Assembly: GCA_030248295.1 (NCBI GenBank)
Contig: JASANH010001537.1
Location: forward strand, 868,001 to 932,000
Length of the DNA stretch: 64,000 bases
DNA from: Mesodorylaimus sp. YZB2_4
Taxonomy: Eukaryota > Nematoda > Enoplea > Dorylaimida > Dorylaimidae
Direction: 5' to 3'
Of this stretch, positions 57,890 to 64,000 are shown one piece after another. The notes under the pieces were generated by a model. The model searched no databases. It saw only the letters and a program-made list of their open reading frames with translations, and was not told the origin of the DNA. The first letter of the stretch is position 1, and the number at the start of each line of letters is the position of its first letter. Both the position numbers and the translations under genes were made by a program.

Positions 57890-60800
57890 GCTGACCACGG
57901 GATGTCCACTCGGCTAGTGGCCCCTGGCGAGGTGGCGGTATGGTCTAATGACAAACATTGATCACAGCCGTTCAACTCTCGCTCGTTTCCTTTCGTCCTT
58001 CCGCTGCGCTACTCAAACGAGTGACTGACGGTTGAAGCAGCCCGAGCCGAGCAGGGGGCTTCCCCGAGACGGCGAGAAGACAAGAGGGCTGAAAGTCGAT
58101 GCCGTGGCGCACCTGCCTCGTGTCCTACCCATATTTGACTGCCCGGTCCGAAACCAATTTACGCCTCTCCACCCACCCCTGCCCCCCAATTGAAGGCCCA
58201 CGGACGCTTTTTATTATATAATCGTAAGCTCGTCTCGGTAGCCCGTCCGTCCGTCCGAGGCAGCCCCGAGATCGGCCCTGTTATTCACATGCCAAGTTCA
58301 AACAAATGACCGATCGTTGGCTGCCGGAGTGGCGACGTCGTTTTTCAACTTTACTCTTCAATCATTATGAGCGAGCCGGCAGCAGCTCTCATTTTCAGTC
58401 CTCCATTCCCCCGCGGCCACACACCCATCACTGGTTCGGCCATAGCCCTTATAGGCGGCACATAAAACACGCAATTCTCCTCCTTGGACTCCTCGACTCC
58501 TAGTGTGTGCATTAGTTTCTCGCCATCCTCGGTCGTGCGGATACGGACACGATTTATGAGCGTCGCCAATGGCTGCCCAATCGTTTACTTAGGTTAGAGT
58601 GGATTGGAAAGAGCAATTAGCAGTCCTGTTCCTGCTCACTGGCACATCCAACAGACCCACTCTGGCACACATTCGTGATCAGAAATAGGCCGAAACACCG
58701 CAGCAGAGACCAATTCGAAAAAGGTCAATTCTTTAATTATAATTGCTTTAAATGACGCACGTGAATCTAATGGAAAGGATTGTTTAGGTGCGCCTTTGTC
58801 GGCTGCTTCCTAAGGGCGTGCCCATAACTTGAGACCATGGCCGGAGTGCTACTTTGTGTCCCCGACTCGAGAATGACTAACCATACTAAAAATCTGGCAA
58901 TATGATATAATTGCCTGTTATTTAGCAGAAAAGTCGAAAACTTGGGTGCAGAAATAAGTACAGTACTTGGGTGTACATGTATCCATACTCCTAACTACTG
59001 TGAAAGAGAACTGCATAAATGAGCAAGTTCTTGTCGAGCACGAAGCCAAACTTCAATTTCCTCTCTAATACCATATTTCACTCTCCATGAACAAAAAATG
59101 CTAAGAAACTGAAACCTTTGGCGCGAGGTGCCTAATACTTGACTGGAGGGCCACATGATTGCACAGATGATCATAATGAAGGTTCAGACAGAGGTTTTCT
59201 TTGGTGCAAATGGATCAGAAATAACCGAGAAAACAATGGAAAATCCGCCAGCCAGATGTAGCTAGCTAACGAACTTCAGATTGAGTGCAGTAGCGCACCT
59301 TTTTTATGGCGCACGATGGGACATTTTTGGTGGGTTTCTTCCTCCCGTCACTCACTCGTGATGGTTTCAGGTTCAGCATCGTCTTCGGAAGCCGCAAAAA
59401 AAACAAATGTCAGCCCCAGTTACATTTCTGTCTATCATGAGTCAAATGCGCGAACTTGCGCAAATAAGATCAACGAAAGTGATAGAGTGCGTGTGACAAA
59501 AAAAAAACGAAGCCATATGAGATACCCGAGAATAAGCCCTGGTAAAGATTAAAAAGCAGTCGAGGAAAAATCTGAATATCCCATAAAAGGGCGCATGAAA
59601 TAGAAAACATTTCAAAGGCGTTTCCGTTTCCAGACAACTCTACGGGGGGCGTCTCGGCAAACACGACCAGCACAATAGGTGGTAGCGCTTTAGTTAAGAA
59701 AACTGGGAGAAAATTGCCTGTTTATTTGGCAGCTAGCAGCTAGGTGTGACAGTGAGTTTTGGAAAGGTGCCTTTTTGGATCAAATCCACTTTGGATTTTT
59801 ATGAGACACTGCAACCGTGCACAAGGACTCGTTACCTGCTAATCTGTAAAAGAGCACTTACCATTTCTTTTCGCTTGCGTTAAAACTGCCGGTTCCTCGG
59901 TCAATAATAAACAGCGTACCCCCTTAGGTCAATTAAGTATAGAGCTGAAAATTGCATCATTTTTTAAATAGGTTTGCCTTTTATGCCATCGAGTCCTTTT
60001 CTAAATGGAGGTGGCACAAAGCCTAACACAAAAACCTTCTTCTTAATAATAACAAGACTTCCCGCCAAAATTCAAAATAGAGCTTCGCTGTTGAGGATAT
60101 TGGCATAGACTTAAATTTGAACTGTTACAATACTGATTTGGATGCTGAAAATTTGAGGCTCCAAGCTTTAAATTTTTACTGGCTACCTTTCCCTTCGATT
60201 TGACAAAACTTCAAAAACTACAGTACTGTATGTTCAATTATGCTAAACTTTGCCGCCCTTGAATCTGGTCAGATGTTTGCCATCACATGTGTGTTTTAAA
60301 ATTTTTTAGTACTTTTTTTCAATTGGCTGATATTTTAATCTCGAAAGGCGCAAACAATTATTTTGGATTCGCAATTTTATTCAACTGAAAATGTTGCCTG
60401 AAAATATCTGTGTTTGCGGATATCACGAGTAAATGTCTGTTAAATCTCAAGCGTGGTTTGCGTTTTGTTGTCAAGAAAGTGAGCCGCTATTTTACTCCTT
60501 TAGAAATACTTTTAAGCGAATTCACTGGAGCTTTCTTTGTGATCCCTAATTTGCTCGTTTGTGAATGTCTTGCTCAAAGTCGACGTGCCACGTGCGTAAT
60601 GAGTGCAATTGGCCATGACAAGGCTTCATGGCAATGTTGACTCGCTTTTCTGCTGCTGAGGTTCAACAGAAGGTGACGAGGTGGCTTCTGCGGACATTCT
60701 TGCAGTGCAGAAGGGACGAGGAAAAATGTTTGCCCTGAGAATGCAGCTTGCAAGATATTCCACGGGCTAGTGAAACCCCAGAGTGAAGAAACCCTACATT

Positions 60801-61502
60801 TTGTCTTTCTGTTAGCCGCAGAAGGCTAATTTGCTTCTATTTAAACCTCAGCAACAGTAAACCAAGTCAACATGGTCATAATGAAGCCGTGTCATGGTCA
60901 CTTGCACTCATTACGCACGTGGCATGTCCGACTTTGAGCAAGACATTCACAAATGAACAAATTAGTGGTAATAATTTGGACTGCTGTCAAGAAAATCAAG
61001 CACTAGAAACATTTATCTTTTGACCCATCAACTGTCCACTGACTGAGGAAATAAGATAATAATTCAGAAAACCCAAATTCCAGAAACAGGGTTTTTGCTA
61101 GTGCGATTGGCGCATATATAAAAATTTGAATTTTGGCGGGAAAATTCGTTATTTTTAAGATTATCAGTCTAGCCGGTCCATGCGTTTGATGTGCAACAAC
61201 GGGGTAATGAGCAGCTTATGTACGGTCACTTTTGCGGCATAGCACTGTGCATGCGATCATATTACTGGTTGCGCTGACCACTAAATATGGGTTCTATTAC
61301 CCAATTTTTCAGCACAAAGTTTTCTCTAAAATAATTATTTCTAGTGACTCTATGCTCCTTATCAACACATCAATCTGCAATGACTACTTTTGCGTACCTA
61401 GCACAGATATTTCACTCGTTCGCATGCTCATCACTGACACCCACTTGCTAGTTTCATCACGACCATAACATCAGTCCAGTTGAGTGGCCTGAACCAAATT
61501 AT
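57890..61502. other. Intergenic, no gene recognised
   Basis: A 72-residue minus frame at 58351-58569 (MATLINRVRIRTTEDGEK...) has protein-like composition but no known domain or splice partner. It might be an upstream exon of the unknown gene. The rest holds an inverted repeat (60554-60957) and AT-rich sequence. Confidence 0.45.
60554..60957 (+). repeat. Inverted repeat, ~90 bp arms, 225 bp spacer
   Basis: 60554-60641 and 60866-60957 are inverted copies sharing GTGAATGTCTTGCTCAAAGTC, GCCACGTGCGTAATGAGTGC and GCTTCAT...ATGTTGACT. A possible outer pair is CCCGCCAAAATTCAAA (60060) and its inverse near 61128, which would make a ~1.1 kb fold-back unit. Confidence 0.75.
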
Positions 61503-63684
61503 CTATCCATACTCATCGATGGCGTTGACAGCCCGACTCAGCTGCAAACTGGAATAGTAAATGCCGATGACCCCGAAGAATGCCCCCAACCCAACGATAA
61601 CATATTCGCACACTCGTCGCACGTTCGACAATAAATGCCGTTTCAATTGCAAGTGGAAGACGCATGGCCAAATGAAACTGAGCATGGTGCCTGTGATGTT
61701 GCCAACCAGGCCCATGAGCAGGGCGAAATGGGGAATAGATATCGCCATAAACAGGGTGAACAGGACCAGGCATATGCGCAAGGCCAATGCCCATTCTCTC
61801 ATCGAGCCATCAGCGCTGAAACAGGATGGGAAGTTCTTGCCTTTAAAAAACTGCGCCTCCAACAATTCCACGGATGCAAAGTAGGGCAAGGGGTAGGAAA
61901 GCAGGGCTTTCAGAACAAGGATCAGATTTAAGACGGCCTTGAACTGTTGGGAGGGCAGATTGTTGGTCACTTCGTCCTGCGTGTACTCCCCGAACGTCAG
62001 GAAGCCGATGAAGCCGAACAGTGCCTTGAATATGGCCGCCGCCACGTGACTCCACTTCAGCATGGGTCGGAACTTTGTTCTGTCGACCATGTTGCCTTCC
62101 AGGGTCGGTAAGAATATGTGCGACGTGTAGCTGAACACGACGATGCCCAGTACGGTGGGGAAGGTGGTTATGTTCAGGCTGAATTTGATACTCCCCAAGG
62201 ACCAGCGTGCGGCCTGCGAAAAGCAGTAGGCCATGACCACGAAATTGATGACAATGTGCGAGACGGTATTCCAAAAACTGAGCCACGAGACGGCCCTCAA
62301 ATCGGTGAGGAATGCGCAGGGCATGAGAAGGGCCGTGCTGACCATCATCCAGCCCATCTTATCCATGGATGAGCCCGGGAAACTGCTCTCCAACAGATCC
62401 CCGCACAAGACCACGTACAAAATGCAGGTCATCAAAAGTTCGATCATCTGGGCTGTCAGCACCAATCGACCGCCCCACGGACGACCCCAACACGTCTCGG
62501 CTACCGCCTTGTAACTATTCCGCACTCGGGCACCGCTCTCGTCGTACAAGCATTCGACCAGCAGCAGGCCGGTGTAGTAGCAGACGTAGGCCACGAAGGC
62601 AAGTGCGAAGACGCCCCACCACCCACCGTGCAAAACTGCGTAGGGAAGACTGACCACGAACATGCCCTGAAATGAGTGAGTTTTGTGGCTACTGTTTGCA
62701 AATCTAAGGAGCCGGATGACGCAATCTAGCAGAAGCCTGATGCAGTCGAGTCTCTGGTATTGCTTGCATACGCAATAGAAACCTATCTGAAGCCATATTT
62801 TACTTCCCTCCCTCCAGCAGGAATGTGGCACTTCTGCCTTGTTAAGCCAAGATGGTTTTGGCTGGGAATATAGTAGAGGAGCTTATAAAACACCAAGCTG
62901 ACTCGTTTGAGTGCAATTCGTATGCAATTCGGTTTAGCTACAATCGACAGTGTCGTTATGACAATCAAAAGGCGCATGCATGTCCATCTTGGCATATTGC
63001 TTTCACAAGACTCAAAGTGCCACATTTGCCTTTCCATGCAAAATATGGTTTCAGGCGGGTGAGGCGCAATCACAGGTCTGGTCCCCAATTGCACTCTGTA
63101 GGACCCCACACGCCGTATAGACTTCAGTATGTCAAGTGCAATGGTGCATTAGTGAGGTCGGGCATTCTATGGAAGGGCAATCTTCTTGCGGAGTATGGTG
63201 ATACGACAACCACTCAGTCAGGTCTGCAAAGCTTGACGGGTCCAGAGAAACAAAACCTGCCAACCACGGCCGATGCAGTAATTAAGGCGGGAATCCCTCA
63301 CCTGAATTCTCAGGCCAGTCTTACCTGAATGGCGTTGGTGACATTCCATCCGGCTTGCCATGGGCCTATTTTATGCTTTCCACCGAACTCTCCTTCTCCA
63401 ACGTCCTCGTCCTCAAACTCGGCGCCTTCCTGCTGGTCGTCCAATGCCCCGTACCGACGTTGTGTCTGCAGCTCGACACCTCCTCTGGCCCCGTCGGGTG
63501 GACTCTGGTCGTCGCCCAGGTCTGGCCCTTCGGTGCCGAACGAGTGAGCACTACCGGCACGACTCACATTAGCTGGTACTCTCTCGGTCAATGTGGGCAT
63601 GGGTTGCGGCCGAGTGGGCGCCACGACCGGCGTCGATTCATCCATTGAAGTCATGAACCAGTCTTTGAATTTACTCGAAAGCAT
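61503..63684 (-). CDS. SLC32A1: Vesicular GABA/glycine transporter (VGAT, UNC-47)
   Basis: Two exons join in phase (63684-63325 and 62666-61503) to 507 residues. The N-terminal ~105 residues are cytosolic, with acidic and Pro-rich stretches. GPWQAGWNVTNAIQ/GMFVVSLPYAVLHGGWWG, spanning the junction, is the first transmembrane region of the amino acid/auxin permease fold and is diagnostic of VGAT. About ten membrane segments follow; typical blocks are LLLVECLYDESG, RNSYKAVAE, VVFSYTSHIFLPTLEGNM, GFIGFLTFGEYTQDEVTNNLP, KALLSYPLPYFA and NITGTMLSFIWPCVFHL. The protein exchanges cytosolic GABA or glycine for vesicular protons on synaptic vesicles, so expression is expected in inhibitory neurons. 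Human VGAT is 525 residues. All conserved blocks look intact. Confidence 0.93.
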
Positions 63685-64000
63685 TTTTTATTTAAAATTT
63701 TTTGATTTTGTCAATTATACAAAACAGTAAACGAGCTTTTCTCTGGGGGTAGTCGAGACTGAATGGCCTAGTTGGTCGGTGGCCGGGAGGAGGTAGGGCA
63801 TGGGGGATCATTATCCAGTCTCCCTATCGATCGTTCCCACCGGAAAGCACTAATTAAGCTCGTTGCCCATCCTCGTCCAAGAACCCTTCGGGCAGCGGTC
63901 TAAACTCGGACGAAGATAAAAACCACAATCTAAGCAGGGCCGTCTTTGCTCAACGTCTTCGCTCTCATCTTCAAAACTCATTCGAGCAAAGAGTAACGGA
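63685..64000. other. 5' flank of the VGAT gene
   Basis: This would hold the VGAT 5' leader and proximal promoter. No TATA box or other gene was identified before the window ends. Confidence 0.4.

Noticed and set aside
58351-58569. 72-residue minus-strand gene
   Set aside because: No domain, no splice support and no homologous feature I can name; mentioned only as a possible upstream exon.
1-64000. CRISPR arrays, bacterial operons, ribosome-binding sites or prophage
   Set aside because: The window is animal nuclear DNA; no regularly spaced short repeats or prokaryotic gene organisation were seen.

Overview
This is nuclear DNA from an invertebrate animal. Coding sequence is split by GT-AG introns, many only 50-120 bp with TTTTAG or TTTCAG acceptors. 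The recognisable genes are animal ones: a UBR3-type ubiquitin ligase, a vesicular GABA transporter, MAT2B, DXO, a 7TM receptor and a C-type lectin. BEL/Pao and non-LTR retrotransposon remains are present. The compact introns and the thaumatin-like gene fit a small-genome ecdysozoan (tardigrade, mite, copepod or nematode relative). I cannot name the species, and there is no sign of bacterial or viral genome context.

Layout. 1-9.6 kb is gene-poor: a single-exon 7TM receptor (minus), a thaumatin-like gene with a TATA box but an in-frame stop, fragments of an OTU-type protease gene, and a THAP zinc-finger gene whose last exon runs into a repeat. 9.6-23.4 kb is a mosaic of repeats. Two almost identical direct copies (A and B) of a ~3.6 kb unit flank a decayed BEL/Pao element. 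A partial inverted copy (C) faces B across a 5'-truncated LINE. Each copy carries one complete-looking 5S rRNA gene. 23.4-32.2 kb is mostly non-coding, with a single-exon transmembrane C-type-lectin-like gene, a fold-back repeat and several low-complexity tracts.

32.2-57.9 kb is the conserved gene block. DXO (minus) and UBR3 (plus) are divergent with starts 368 bp apart. UBR3 was resolved by hand into 38 exons that join in one frame of 1,969 codons. MAT2B (minus, 5 exons) converges on the UBR3 3' end. Upstream of it lies a three-exon minus-strand model that joins a long disordered region to an NHL-like C-terminus. 57.9-61.5 kb is non-coding, with an inverted repeat. 61.5-63.7 kb holds the two-exon vesicular GABA transporter gene.

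The genes do not form an operon or one pathway; they are ordinary housekeeping and neuronal genes. The part most worth a second look is the 5S-bearing repeat mosaic. An animal repeat unit that carries an intact Pol III gene, is present in direct and inverted copies, and flanks gag/pol remains recalls the plant Cassandra elements in architecture, though the expected LTR termini are not visible.
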